A stretch of DNA of 64,000 nucleotides. Source: Euglena gracilis (taxonomy: Eukaryota > Euglenida > Euglenophyceae > Euglenales). Made by a program: the position numbers and the translations under genes. The first letter of the stretch is position 1. Each line of letters starts with the position of its first letter. The stretch covers positions 38,100,654 to 38,164,653 of the forward strand of contig CP154957.1 in NCBI GenBank assembly GCA_039621445.1, written 5' to 3'. The notes under the pieces were generated by a model that was not told where the DNA came from, made no database searches, and saw only the letters and a program-made list of their open reading frames with translations. Positions 50,001 to 62,104 of this stretch are shown here, piece by piece.

Positions 50001-51665
50001 GTGGCAGATGTAATGGACTGGGCTCACATCTGGGGGACCGACCGGTCCCAGCCGGCCTGCCGGTAGGCCGCCGCCAGCCGCACCGCTGGCACCGTGCTGA
50101 TGTCCTTACCCTTCACCAGGAGGTTGGCGAACTGGGGGATGGACAGCTCCTTCACCGACGACTGGATGGCCTGCGCATCCCCGCCGGCCGCCCGCCGCAG
50201 GTGCACCGGGGCAAGCTTTTGCTTAAGGGATTGCAGTACCCCCCCCGGGGGGGGGGCTGGACTGCAGCTAGTCCAAATTTGGCTAGTGGGTTTTCTAGCA
50301 GACCCCCCCCCGGGGGGGGTCTGCTAGCAGGGCTAGCTAGTGGAAATTTTTTTTCCAGTGACCGGCGCGAAGCGCCGAAAATTTTTTTGGGACCCCCAAA
50401 AATGGCCAAAAATGCCCGTTTTTGGCCATTTTTGGGAATTTTTGGAACAAAATCAGCCCAAAACCTGTTAAAAACCTCATTTTTCCTCCGGCGCTGCGCG
50501 CCGGAGGAAAATTTTTTTTCCAGTCCGGGGGGCCCCCGGACCCCCCCCCCCGGGGGGGGAGGGGGGGGGTCTAGCTAGTCCACTTTTTCCAGTGTCTAGC
50601 CGATTGGCTAGCCAGTACCCCCCCCCCCGGGGGTCCTTAAGCAAAAGCCTGCACCGGGGTCAAGGGGTGGAGGATGGTGGCGAGGACGTACTTCGCCTGG
50701 CCACAGCCCTGCATTTGCACCATTGTCTGCGAGACCTGGGAGGGGCTGCACAGGAGGGGCGACACGAGAGGGGTGGCATGAGAGGGGCGGCACGAGAGGG
50801 GCTGCACGAGAGGGGCTGCACGAGAGGGGCGACATGGGAGGGGCAAAACAAAAAACACACAAAGAAATACAGAGCTGAATCCTTCGGGGGGTTCAACTTC
50901 TGGGACCTGAAGCCCTCCGCCCAGCGCTTCAGCGCCGAGGTGATGTGCTGCCCTGACATCAGCACGTAGTGGTTCTCTGTGAAAACAGTGGCAGGATGTG
51001 CGCGCAATTGCGCAAATCAAATGACATTGTGTGCTTGTGCGCGCAATTGCGCAAATCAAATGACATTGTGTGCTTGTGCGCGCAATTGCGCAAATCAAAT
51101 GACATTGTGTGCTTGTGCGCGCAATTGCGCAAATCAAATAGTACCAACCATGCAAAGCACAGTGGCCAAAGCAGAGCCCCACATACCAACAGAGACTCCA
51201 CAGGCTAACTGATGTCAGAGAGACCGTCACACCTCACACAGTCATATAACACACAATCACACTGAGAGACACACCGGCCTTCTTCCAGACCGTCACCCTC
51301 ACCGGCTCCAGCGGGGGGTTGAGCTGCAGCTGCCGGAGCTTGCGCTACACTTCGTTGTTGTCGAGGGGGCGGGTTTGACCCTCCGTCATCCCGTAGTCGA
51401 CGTGGAGGGTGTCGAGGGGGAGTTTGGTGCTGGTCGCCAGCACCCACTGCTCCACCTTTTCTTTGTACACCTCCGCGATGGGGAGCTTCCGGGCGGTGTT
51501 GCGGGGGCGAACCCGCCCCGGCTTGGCGGCGGGCTTGGGCTCCTGCGCTGCAGCGGCCTCGGCCGGGGCGGGCTCCGCTCCGGACTCCGCCACCTCGGTC
51601 CCGGGCTCCGCCTGCCCGGGGACGGCGGGCTCCCCCTCCGGGGGGACAGCCACAGGGTCGGCCAT
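47034..51665 (-). CDS. large ParB-like-domain protein, multi-exon
   Basis: Minus-strand exons: 51665-51275, 50976-50861, 50735-50652 plus 50203-about 50039 (split by a hAT-like element), 49863-49563, 49419-49031, 48779-48567, 48377-47034. Phases agree at the joins, most splice sites are GT-AG, and the protein is about 1,000 residues. The N-terminal part (LPLDTLHVDYGMTEGQTRPL, then VTVWKKA, then YVLMSGQHITSALKRW) follows the layout of ParB/Srx-like domains, including the GQH signature. The middle is unrecognised. The C-terminal half is charged and low-complexity: a Lys/Arg coiled-coil-like stretch, Ser and Glu runs, then a basic tail ending KRLTKQKK before TGA. It may act on DNA or nucleotides by analogy with ParB folds, but that is only inference. 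Codon 107 is an in-frame TAG (51347-51345). Introns carry TGCGCAATTGCGCA dyads. Confidence 0.65.
50212..50651 (-). mobile_element. 440-bp hAT-like element inside the ParB-like gene
   Basis: The ends are CAAGCTTTTGCTTAAGG and CCTTAAGCAAAAGCCTG (one mismatch at the third base) with an exact duplication CACCGGGG (50204-50211, 50652-50659). It is nearly identical through its length to 17297-17730, including the AGCTAGTCCAAATTTGGCTA block. Precise excision joins ILHPLTPV to HLRRAAGG. A GT-AG path using the AG in the TIR is also in frame and would add four residues. Confidence 0.9.
50740..50860 (-). repeat. GAGAGGGG-type minisatellite in intron
   Basis: Imperfect 14-16 bp units such as GCACGAGAGGGGC in the intron between ParB-like exons 2 and 3. 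Similar units occur at 46550-46620 and 46850-46890. Confidence 0.7.
50998..51137 (-). repeat. 39-bp tandem repeat carrying the dyad motif
   Basis: Starts at 50998, 51037, 51076 and 51115. Each unit has GTGCGCGCAATTGCGCAAAT followed by CAAATGACATTGTGTGCTT; the last is partial. It lies within the first intron of the ParB-like gene. Confidence 0.93.
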
Positions 51666-52210
51666 GGTGTGCGACCTGAGGCAAGGCGCAGTTTCAAAAA
51701 GGGGGGGTTTCTGACCAGTGACTGAACTACACATTCAACAGCTGAATGAAGCGCATTTTAAACGCCTTCCACCCTACAGGAGGCAACCCGCCCCAAATGT
51801 CGCAAAAATTCATCCGACTTAGGCGTTTTCAGGCAAAAAATGGAAAAACTGTGAAACAGTACAACGGAACGCACAACATGCATTATTCTGGTCCGTAGCA
51901 AGGGGGGGTATGGATATGCTACGTTTTTGTAATCTTTCACGGCCTGTCTGTGTCACAAAATGTCCAACACAAACCGGGCGTGACACGTCACGCATTCAGG
52001 TCGCGTAACTGCTAACGCACGGGCGGTTTGCCGTTGGACGTCCGTAGGCCTGCTTTTTTGGAAATGTAGAAGGCGTACGGAGGGGAGTTTTCAATTTTTT
52101 CCTTTTGGTGCACATGCACCTCGTCACGGCGCATCGATTGATCCGTGAAATAAAGCGTGGCGTCACTTGTATCAAAAGTTACTGAATCCTCGCCTCATCA
52201 GAAAATCCGC

Positions 52211-55200
52211 TCAGTCAGACCCCTCGAAGGGGTCCGCCGGGACGTACGCGTGGGACGCCCTCGGCTCCACAGTGTCCCGACTGCTGGTGGCCGCCCCGCG
52301 CTCCGCCTGCACTCGCCCGCCCGGCCGCTGAGGTGACGTGTCGGGGCCTGGTGATTCGAATCGCGACCGCCGAGTCGGTCGCTCACGCAGGGACCCCTTC
52401 GACGACGACTCAGCAGCCACGGGCAACGGCAGACTCGCAGTGCCCCACTGCAGTGAAATTTTAAAGTACACTTTTGATGCGCGCAATTGCGCAAATGTAA
52501 CACAATGTATGGCTTCTGGGAGGGGGTTTGACAGCCTATTCTCAAAAACGGTCACACTCTGAAAACTACACAGCTACAAACGTTCAGTACCTTCCCCCCT
52601 GCTTTCAGAACACAGAGAATTACCCAAACAAACACGGAGCACGTAACAGGTATGCAAACGCTGTGACTGATGGGTCATTACTTTCAAGGGGGTGTGAAGG
52701 AACTCTGTGCCAGACACAATACACAGAAGGGGCCTACCACACTTGTCTATTGGGATCAATGTGAAACAGTTCACGCTTTTGATGCGCGCAATTGCGCAAA
52801 TAAAAAAGTGTAATCATCATTACAAGGTACATCACTACTGACAGCATCACCACCCACTTGCATAATTTTTCTTAACGTTTGATGCGCGCAAATGCGCAAA
52901 TGCTACATTACACTTAGGTATTCCTCGGTGAATCATGTCAGCAGAACAACGGTGGCAGTAATTACAGCCCTCCCCCCAGAAAGTAAATGACCAACCGCGA
53001 GTCTGGCTGCTGCCTCCCCAGCAGCCCTCTGCTGACGTGGACGGCGGCGACCCAGCACGCTGTCCCAGTGGACCTGGCACAGGTCCACCTCCGCCTGTGA
53101 CCGCCGGCTGCTGCCAGCCTGCGCGTCGTAGCACAGCTGGTCCAGCTCCGCCGCCGCGTCGGCGGAGGGCACCTGGTCCTTCAGGAGCGTCCGCAGCGCG
53201 TACTGCAGCACGTCCTTCAGGGCCGTCTCGCCCTTCGGCCCCGCGTCGGGCGCCAGCAGGGACGGCGGACCGACCCAGCCGTCCGGCCAGCGCGGGACCA
53301 CGGACTGGTCCTCGGACTCCTCCCCCTCGTCCGCGTCCAGCGCCTCCGGCTGCCGCCGTCGCTCCGGGCGCAGCCCCCTCACCGAGGCGTACGTCACCAT
53401 CTGGTGGACCAGCCGGTCGGGGGCGTCCACCGGCGGCCGCAGCTCACTGCCGTCCAGCAGGTGGTCCAGGTTGCGCAGGCAGTCCGCCAGCCACCGCCGG
53501 TCCACCCCGCCCGCTCGCAGCTGCCGGGCGCCGTGGTGCCCCTGCCTCACCAGGAGGTACAGGTCCATCACGTCCTCCACCTCCACCGCCTCCGGGTGCA
53601 GCTGCATGGACCCGCCCAGCCTGCTGAGGGTGGCCTCGTTCACCTCCTCTGAGAAGCAGCAGGCTGCCACCGGTCCCACATCAGCAGCGCGCACGCCAGC
53701 GTCCGCACGTAGTCGGAGTGGCCGCGCGGCCGGTGTCCGGGTGTCGGCGCCTCCAGGTGCAGCAGCATCGTCAGGGCGTTGCACAGCACCTTCCGCGCCT
53801 GCCCGCCGGTCTGCGGCCGCCGCTCCTCCCAGTGGCACTCCCGCACCTGCCACCCCAGCGCGAAGCAGGCCGGCGCCCACACCACCAGCAGGTCCTCCAA
53901 CGCCTGCGCTACCGCCAGGTCCCGCTCCAGATGCTCCAGGGCCTCCACAGCCTGGGCCTCCTTCCGGCGGCAGTGCTCCAGCGCCCGGATGCACTCCATC
54001 TCCCGGCTCCCCGACTGCCACGCCCGCTCCATCTTGGCGCTGGCCGTTGCGTGCCGCACCTGTCGGGCGGTCTGCCGCTCCGCCTCCTCCTGCCTGCGCC
54101 GGGCCTGCTGCGTCTGCTGCCGCCGCCGCTCCACCTCCGGCGCCACGGTGTCCCGCCGCCGCCGCAGGGTCCGGATCAGCCGTCGGAGACGGGCGCGGCG
54201 GTCCGCCGGCACCAGCAGCATGGCGCCGACCCACATCTCCAGCGCCCGCACCTTCGGCTTGGTCGACCACTGCTCGCCTGGCGCCATGGTGCCCCGCTAC
54301 AGGAAGAGGAACAGCGGCAGCAGGCGGCGGTACAGCACGTACAGCACCTGCTTGTACGCATGCCACACGCCGTACAGCGGGGGCAGCTGCCGCAGCGCCT
54401 CGCCCGCGTCCCACCGCTGGCACTCCCGGCCGTACACCACCTTCAGCTGGCGGTACCAGAGGTTGATGTCCACCAGCAGCGGCAGTGGCGCCCTCACGCG
54501 GCCCAGCACGTCGCCCTTCAGGAACCGGAGGACCTTCAGCATCCCCACCTGCGAGGAGATGCGGTCGTCCGTCAGCATGAAGGGGCGCCACACCGGGACG
54601 CGGGCGTTCTCTCAGCCGCATCAGAGTCACCGCCTTTTGCGTGACACCAACTGCACAGTCACACCTCTGATACAAAACAGACCCTGAAATGTTTTGATGC
54701 GCGCATTTGCGCAAATGCGCGCATCAAAAGTTACTTCATAAACATTCAGCAGACGCAGAGAGTGGCCCACGTCTGGAACTCATTTCAATTCACATCTGCG
54801 CGCAAATGCGCAAATCAAATGTGACTGACACCACAAAGAAGAAATCCGCGTATAGTACCGCCTGCTAATTGCGCACCTCACTGAAATTCAAATACTTCAT
54901 TTTAAAACATTTGCGCAATTGCGCGCACATCACAGTGTAATTCAATTCCTTTCAGCTGGGACCCGGACGCAATCCTAACCCCTAGGGATCGGCACCAACA
55001 TACACAGGTTATTCACACCGGCATCGTCCCATCAACCTACACAGGCTATTCGAAGAAAACAAAAACACATTCAGTCCCTCTGATGTTCGGGGCACGTCCA
55101 GCGGTACGCGCAGCTCCTGCGCCTCCAGCGGGCGTGCGCCGATCTCGGCGACCAGCTCCAGGAACGCCGGCAGGTCGCTGCGCACCAGCCGCGCGGACAC

Positions 55201-55896
55201 CCGGTGGATGCGGCCCAGCAGCTGCTCCAGCGACGGGTACCCCGGGTACTCCGGGATGGCGCCCACCGCCGTCCGCATCATCGCCATCACGCAGCAGTCG
55301 TGGGTGCGGACCACCATCCTCGGGTTCGACGTCATCGCCCGCTTCCAGAAGTTGTCGAACCAGAGGACGCAGCTCCGCCCCTCCGACTGCTGCCACAGGT
55401 CCTCCAGGCGCTCGCAGGCCCGCTGCCGCCGCCACTGCCGGTTCCACATCGGCTCCTCCGGTAGGATGCCGCTGGGCCGCAGCAGTCGGCTGGCCGCCCG
55501 GTGCCTCGCCAGCGGCGCCTCGTGCTCCTCCGCCACCACCCGCTGCGCCGCGCGCGGGCAGGCGTGCTGTCGGAGCGCCCGGTACACGGCCCAGGCGTCC
55601 TTCAGCAGCAGCTCGATGCGGGGCCGCCGGGGCTCCCGGGCCAGCTCCTCCAGCAGCGCCGCGCCGCCCTCGGTCCGCAGCGGCACCCGGGTGTGCGCCA
55701 CCTGCACCACCAGCGTCTGCAGCGGGTGGCCGCGCTGCACCACCGCCTTCACGAACTCCTCGTAGCTGGCAGCGTAGTGAGCCTTCACCAGCTGGCCCAG
55801 CACCTTCCCAGCCTCCGCGGCCAGGGCGGCCTCCTCGCTGTAGCCCTCGTAGCCACGGCGGCGGGAGTGGGTGCTGCTGGCCTGGGAGGACTCCAT
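52211..55896 (-). CDS. large protein of unknown family, multi-exon, possibly decayed
   Basis: Exons read on the minus strand: 55896-55069 (ATG), about 54608-52966, and 52447-52211 (TGA). Junctions AAT|GTGTTT and GCT|GTAATT with acceptor CTGCAG keep phase 0. The predicted protein is about 900 residues, Arg/Ala/Leu-rich. Exon 1 has a charged helix-rich start and the segment CVLWFDNFWKRAMTSNPR. Exon 2 has MLTDDRISSQVGMLKVLRFL and PLPLLVDINLWYRQLK, then a long Arg/Gln/Glu coiled-coil-like region. I do not recognise the family. It may be element-encoded. Exon 2 contains an in-frame TAG (54299-54297) and a frame change near 53650 that no small GT-AG intron explains. It lies about 550 bp upstream of the ParB-like gene in the same orientation and shares its dyad-rich introns. 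Confidence 0.5.
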
Positions 55897-58458
55897 TCAG
55901 TCCACCCCAGATCTGGCGGCCCACTGCCATTTACCAACCCACTACTCCGTCAACGTAACACTGGTCAGTCGCACCATTCCGAATGCATCGCACACACACA
56001 ACATTTACACACTACGCAACTACACATCCTTCCGAGTCGTTTTCTTTTCTGTGGAGACGTTTTGTGCGCGCAATTGCGCAAGTCAACAAGGAAACAGGAT
56101 CAAAACAATCCACAGCTATACCCCGCCTGGTCATCCGCCATGTAGGTTAACTCCAGACAGAGGAACAGCAATCAAACATCATCATATGGCCATAACCACC
56201 CCGCACATCACGCACACACTCCCAACTTGGTTGCCAGCATAGCATCTACAGAGTCACAACATCTCCAGCAGTCATTCAAATCAAGCCCCCCTTCGCTCCA
56301 CTAAGTGACCAATAACGTCCAAAGTGTTTCATTGGTCACACAACACCCACTGGGCAGCCGCACAATAAAAAGTAACAAAGTGTGCGCGCAATTGCGCAAG
56401 TAAAACGGGAACACTCTTCATGTATGACACAATTTGGGGCATCGCACCCACCCTCTTAGCACCCCAAAAGATTAAAGTACACACAATCGTTTGATGCGCG
56501 CAATTGCGCAAGTCTGCAATGCGCCATAAGTAAAATTCTGCTGAACACCAACTGGAAGGTTCTAATTCGATGGGTGTTTCTGCGCACTCCTTCAAGACAG
56601 GGGTTGTCATACCCCTCTTCGAACATAATCAATTGCTTCGTAATTCGCAAGTCCTGGCACCCAGCACACCCTTTCAATAATTCTCAAATCCACCAGAGTT
56701 GTCCCAATTCATCGTCCGTCAAACAATCGGCATCCACTGGTCACATTTCGTCACCCAAAAGTCAAAACCTGTACGCCGCCAGATCTGGCCAATTGCTGGC
56801 CGCGGGGTGGTGTGGGGTAGGAGTGGGTGTAGGTGGGTGCCGCGCGGGCAGCGTGAAAGAAAGCAGCTGTGGAGAGGGACAGGTACAGAATTTCACACGT
56901 GCGTTCGGTCGCGAAGTCCAGTTAGGACTTTGTATTTGAAGGGGTTCAAATTGCCCAGCCCTAACGAGTTCCGTTCGCGATCACAAAATTTTTTTTCGGC
57001 GGTCAGGGTACAGGGTCCCAGGGGTTACAAAAAAAAGTGGTACATTTGCGCAATTGCGCAAATCCAACGGAAAAAAGCTTAAGTGCGAATTCGGCCGCCT
57101 AAGTTGGAGACCCCCAGGCCCAAACTCAAACGCCTACTTTTTAAAAACCCCCCACGCACTCTCTGTGCGCTGCATGCAACATAACAAAATTCTGGGTGTG
57201 TGCCGCATGCGGCAAAGAAAAAAATTTTTTTTGCGCCGCATGCTTTGCAACACATTTACTGAGATTATGCTGTTGCGGTGGTAATGCTCTTAACGCTGGC
57301 TCGTCCACCCCCACCCCTCATTTTCACATTTGTTGCTATTTTTCAAAAGAAATGAAACACGTTTGCGCATTTTTCCAGAAAGTTTTTTTTTGTGTGTACA
57401 ACTGTTTTTAATATTTTTGCATTTGTATGTGATTGATCACTCCCTTCTCCCTGGCTTTACCCCCCCATCATTCTTGTCATTTTTTCATGTGCAATCCCAC
57501 TCTTTTTTTCCATTATCGACCAAGCTGGCTTCCAACCCTCGAATCCCATCGTTTGTATTTTATCCTGGGGGGTCCAAAAAGCAATCAATTTTACAGTATG
57601 GGAGGTGGTTCAAGCTTGTCCCAGTTCCCCATCAGCAAGCACTTGTAAACATGACTGGGCGTGACTGATCAGGCGTGACTGGGCGTGACTGGCTTTGAGG
57701 ACGGATAGGTAGGGTTCTGTGACTGGGCGTGAGTGGACGTGGCTGGGCATGAATGGAAATTTTCGTCACACCTGTCCACTTCTGGCCACTTTCGGCCACG
57801 TTTGGCCCTTTTTGTCCCTTTTTTTGTCTGCTTCTGGCCATCTTTGGCCCTGTGGCCACCTATGAATATTTTTGAGTTTTTTGGGGTCATTTTTTTGCAA
57901 CTCTTGGCCAATTTTGGCCTTTTCTGGCACTGGGATTTCCATGTGGCGACTGGTTGTGAGTAAGCGTGACTGTTTTTCTGATAAGAAAAAATGTGATTGA
58001 ACCCCGATTTTGGATTAAAACCGTTCCCCAAATTCAAGGGCTTCCCCACAGTAGGCAAGGGGGCACTAACGAGACGCCTATCGTCCAAATATCGTGTTTT
58101 ATTCACGGGTGAATTTTGGGCGTTCACGGGTGTAGTATAGCGCACCTGTGATTACCTAATTCCAATCACAATTCCTGGATGTGCACCGGTGAACATATCA
58201 CGGGTACGCAATCTGTCACCTATGATTGGAATCCAATCTTTTTCGAGGTCTGTCCAAACGTTTTCCCCCACAGTCCAATGAAGTGTTTTGTCAACGTGAT
58301 GGGAGCTCAGATGTCCCGACCCCCCAACATAGATAATTTTTTTTGGCAGTTTGATGTGGTGTTGGGTCCCCAGGAGCCGCAGCAGTGGATGCCCTTTTGG
58401 GCTCCCTCCCCACTGGTGGTGAAATGAAGACCTAGGCCCCAAGAACCATGCCACATTA

Positions 58459-58884
58459 TTGTGTTTTTTGGAGTACATTGATGTCTGCAACCGGCATGGC
58501 ATTGTTTTTGCTTCTTTGGACGAAGTTTTGATGGGCTGGGCCAGATGGTGCATTGATGCCCGCGAACTTTTCAAAACACAGCAGGAAGCTGATGCCTGGG
58601 TCCAGGCAAGACAGGAGAAGGCTGGAAAAGGTAGGCACTTTCGATCGACGCCAGTGTCCAGTTTTCGGGCATACGTAAATGCTGTTAGCAACATTTACAG
58701 GGCATTGGCTCCCGTTTTTGCCATCATCGTACCATCGTCCCTGAGCCGATTCCCACAGTTCAATGCTTTGATGCGGCCGCTCGTCACGCATGACAGGGCC
58801 AAAAAAGTGTGTCTCGCACTGAAATTTGTTTCGCCGCGTGTCAGTTCAGTGTGCTTTTGTTGCTGGGGGGGTTCAGATCTGTGA
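58459..58884 (+). CDS. possible tyrosine-recombinase-like N-terminal fragment
   Basis: An open frame with LEYIDVCNRHGIVFASLDEV and STPVSSFRAYVNAVSNIYRA resembles the SAM-like helical N-terminal domain of phage-integrase or Crypton-type recombinases. The catalytic R..HxxR..Y region is not seen nearby, and the opposite strand is open over part of the same DNA. It may be a relic exon of a mobile element. Confidence 0.25.
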   Translation: MCFLEYIDVCNRHGIVFASLDEVLMGWARWCIDARELFKTQQEADAWVQARQEKAGKGRHFRSTPVSSFRAYVNAVSNIYRALAPVFAIIVPSSLSRFPQFNALMRPLVTHDRAKKVCLALKFVSPRVSSVCFCCWGGSDL

Positions 58885-60539
58885 CCCCCCCCCCTGCTGA
58901 GGCAGGCGCCGGTATAATGATTTGTCCCAGTCGATGGGCTGCTCTCCCCAACACACAAGCACACGGTCACAAGCACCAACAACACACTTTTAGGAGCACT
59001 CAGCTGCAAAGACAGTTCGAAGAAGAGGTCGGCCACAGCCTTGGTGATGGCCTCCACCATTTGCATTGATTGGCCCTCCTGCTGGTCACCTGCTGAGGTT
59101 GGCAAAATTTGTTTACGATTCCTCGGTGAGTACTCGTGAATGGATCACTGGTGCCCAGGTGTTCACCAGTGAACCATTCACGGGATAGTGTTCGCCAGTG
59201 AATGGACCTCGATTCCCTGGTGGGGAAGCCTGTGAATGGTTAACGGTTTTTATTTTGGACCCCGGGGGGTTCTCCAGACCCCCCCCCCCCCAGGGGCACC
59301 CCCAAGGGCCTTGTGGGTCCCCGGCCGGAGGCTGGCTTCGGCCTTTTTTGGCCTTTTTTTTCAGCGCGCAGCGCCGAATTTTTTTTTACCCCACAATTCA
59401 CCCCTAAAAGTGCGTCCCCTGGACCCCCCCCCCTCCAGGGGTAGGGAGCACCCTTTGGTGGGGGCCCTTCCCGGTCTCAAAGAAATCCCTGTTCCTTACC
59501 TCCATGTTGCAACCCTGCAGGGATCCATGCTGCCCGGGCAGAAACGAAGGAGGCTCGCTCCCAGCCAGCACACTCATCCAACAACGGCACCCCTTTACCC
59601 CAAGAAGACTTGGAAATGGTGTGCGCCGGGAAAAAGGTCTTGGGGAGGCGATGTTCTTTTCCCTTTGAATGCCGTCCATCCCACTGAAAGAAATTGGGGC
59701 AACAACGGACGGTGGTTTGGTGAATGGGGTTTTTCAAGAGGTCAAGGTATTTTTTATGTGGTTTGCGATTTGTTATTTTGTTTGCGTTCGAGGGTCCCCT
59801 TGTACCACAAGCATTGCTTTAGCACCTCTCTGTGCTTTCAGGTTTCATCGCAGGAGGCCAAACAAGAGAATCGGCGGGCCGATGCTAAGTATCCACGGAA
59901 ATCACTAGCCAGTACGCTGAAAGTGTCTAATGCCTGAGTGTTGGTTGCACCTCGGAGGCAGTTTGTGATTGTTGTTTCATGAAGTTTTGAAGGTTCTTTG
60001 GCTGGATTTTGTTATGTATAAGGAGCCTTTTGTCTTTCATTCAACCCAACCTCCACTGCCCATTATCTCCTTTTTCAGTATCCCATTAATCCTCCTTTGA
60101 CAGAGGTGTGATGTTGAAGGAAGGAAAGGATGAAATAGGTCCCACAGAGATTGTCAAAGAAGTTAAAAGAAAACTTGCCTTCATACAGGGGATTGGGGCC
60201 ACATTTTTTTCATCCTTGGACATGGTAAAGGAATGCACAAACCCGACAGGTTCAAGGCTTCAACAATGAGAAACACATTGCAGTTTATATAATTACATTG
60301 TAGTTATAATTACATTGCAGTTACATTACATTAATTACATTATTATAATTACATTGCAGTTTATATAATGGCTGCCTCTCCTGTTAAACTGGCGCTTGGG
60401 TCACCGGGTTCACAATAGAACCGGCGTTACCTCCCACGGGTCTTTCGGACGCCGGTTCTGTCCGTGAGAAAGGGGTCACAGATGCTGGCTCTGTCCAAAT
60501 ACCCAGCTTTAGGAACACCAGTTCTGTCATCAATAAAAA

Positions 60540-61030
60540 AATTACATAATAAAATAATAATTAATTATAATTATTATAATTGTTATTATCATAATTAATA
60601 ATAATATTAATTATATATTGTATTATTAATATTATTAATTATTATATTATTTATATATTATATATATATATATATTATTATTATTATATATATATATATA
60701 TATATTATTATCTATCTCCTATATTATCTCCTCTCTCTTCTCTGTCTTCTCTCTATTATCTCTCCTCTCTCTCCTCTCTCTCCTCCCTTCTCTTCTCTCT
60801 TCTTCTCTCTTCTCTTCTCTTCTTTCTCTTCTCTCTTCTCTTCTCTCTTCTCTTCTCTTCTCTCTCTTCTTCTCTCTTCTCTTCTCTTCTCTTCTCTTCT
60901 CTCTTCTCTTCTCTCTTCTCTTCTCTTCTCTCTCCTCTCTCTCTTCTCTCCTCTCTCTCTCTCTCTTCTCTTCTTCCTTCTCTCTTCCTCCTCTCTTCTT
61001 CTTCTTCTTCTTCTTCTTCTTCTTCCTCCT
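60540..61030 (+). repeat. AT-rich repeat followed by (CTCTT)n-like tract
   Basis: About 60540-60715 is TA/TAT-rich; about 60716-61030 is a pyrimidine-only tract of CTCTT/CTTCT units. Arg/Glu-rich minus frames across it are artefacts. Confidence 0.93.
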
Positions 61031-62104
61031 TCAGTCCTGATTTTATTGAGGGACCATCTGGGACAATAAAAGTGGGCAATTTGGTTGAGTTCCAATTTTG
61101 GTGAAAATTGGTGTTCTTTGAAATAAGAGTATCTCTGTTTTTGGCATATGCACGTTTGATATGTGGTGTTTGTTATTTGAATGACAAATAATTGCTATTT
61201 TTGTTGAATCTCTTGTTGTGTGTCTGTAAGAAAAAATACAATAATGCGAAGATGAACATTGAGTACACCTCCGTTTCATTTTTTATTCTGATGATGGACA
61301 ATTATGGCTGCCTGTCCATCAGCCTTCTGACCAAAACGCAAGGATTCGCAGCCCATTGACCTGTTGGTTTCTCGTTTCAAGGGAGAAGTGAAACCCCATC
61401 AGGGAAGGCATATGGATGACGTTAGGCATTCTCGGATGGCAGACCCTTCGGGAGACCTTTTTTTTATTTTTCATTTGTGTGGAACAGATGTGGAGATAAA
61501 CAAACATACAGAACAAAATCAAACAAACAAAACAACAAAACGCAGGAAAAAATAACGATAACGAAGTCGACGGCGGCGGCAGCAATTGCAATTTATAACA
61601 ACAAGAAGACAAAGCAATTTGGCTTTGGTTCCCTCCCGAACCTCCCACCAGCTCTGGAAAAATTCTCGTTTTTGTCTGCAGCAATTTTCTGCTGACAAGC
61701 ATACAAGACATCAAATATTTATTTATTTGCTTATTTACTGAACTATGTTTTTGGGGGGGAGAAGTGGTGTATTTATGTTTTTCAATTTTCTTTTTTGATC
61801 CCGAAAGAAAGGAGGAGAATCGTCGAAATCATTTGCCATCCCTTACCAATTTAAATGTTTGTTGTTGCAACGCAAGCCATTGTAAGGGCATCCAGACGTA
61901 TGGCGCAGACTTCCATCGCCCCCCGACCCATTCTAGCCCCTCCTCCCTTCGTACAGTCTGCTGGCATATGAATATGGGCATCGTAGCCCACCAAGAGGAA
62001 TTCCAGATGGGAAATCATCCCGGGAGTCATTTCTGTCAGCATTTCATTTGCCCTCAGCACCTCTTGCACCCTCAGGAACATCTTCCTGTTTTCAATGTGA
62101 GGAA

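Larger units (their letters stand above)
46295..57067. repeat. recurrent TGCGCAATTGCGCA-type dyads
   Basis: About 20 copies with the pattern TTTGATGCGCGCAATTGCGC or its reverse lie only in introns and flanks of the two minus-strand genes: 46297, 46791, 46911, 48438, 48855, 48879, 48977, 49941, 50998-51137 (four), 52477, 52781, 52880, 54692, 54797, 54908, 56061, 56380, 56491 and 57043. The copy at 54692-54727 is a perfect 36-nt palindrome. Possible roles are protein-binding sites, tiny palindromic transposons or structural RNA elements. None falls in a predicted exon. Confidence 0.85.

Noticed and set aside
50998-51137. CRISPR array
   Set aside because: The 39-bp repeats are contiguous with no variable spacers, and the genome is eukaryotic.
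53037-54687. Long plus-strand frames opposite the unknown gene
   Set aside because: Shadows of GC-rich minus-strand coding sequence; Pro/Ala/Ser-rich with no motif.
59240-59490. Another hAT-like element
   Set aside because: The right end resembles the family but the left CAG and the 8-bp duplication could not be found.
60375-60530. Possible tRNA or structured RNA near the GGTTC/GAACC hairpin
   Set aside because: No cloverleaf with the required arms could be drawn; short hairpins are common in these repeats.
60724-61095. Arg/Glu-rich minus-strand protein
   Set aside because: Translation of a pyrimidine-only CTCTT tract.
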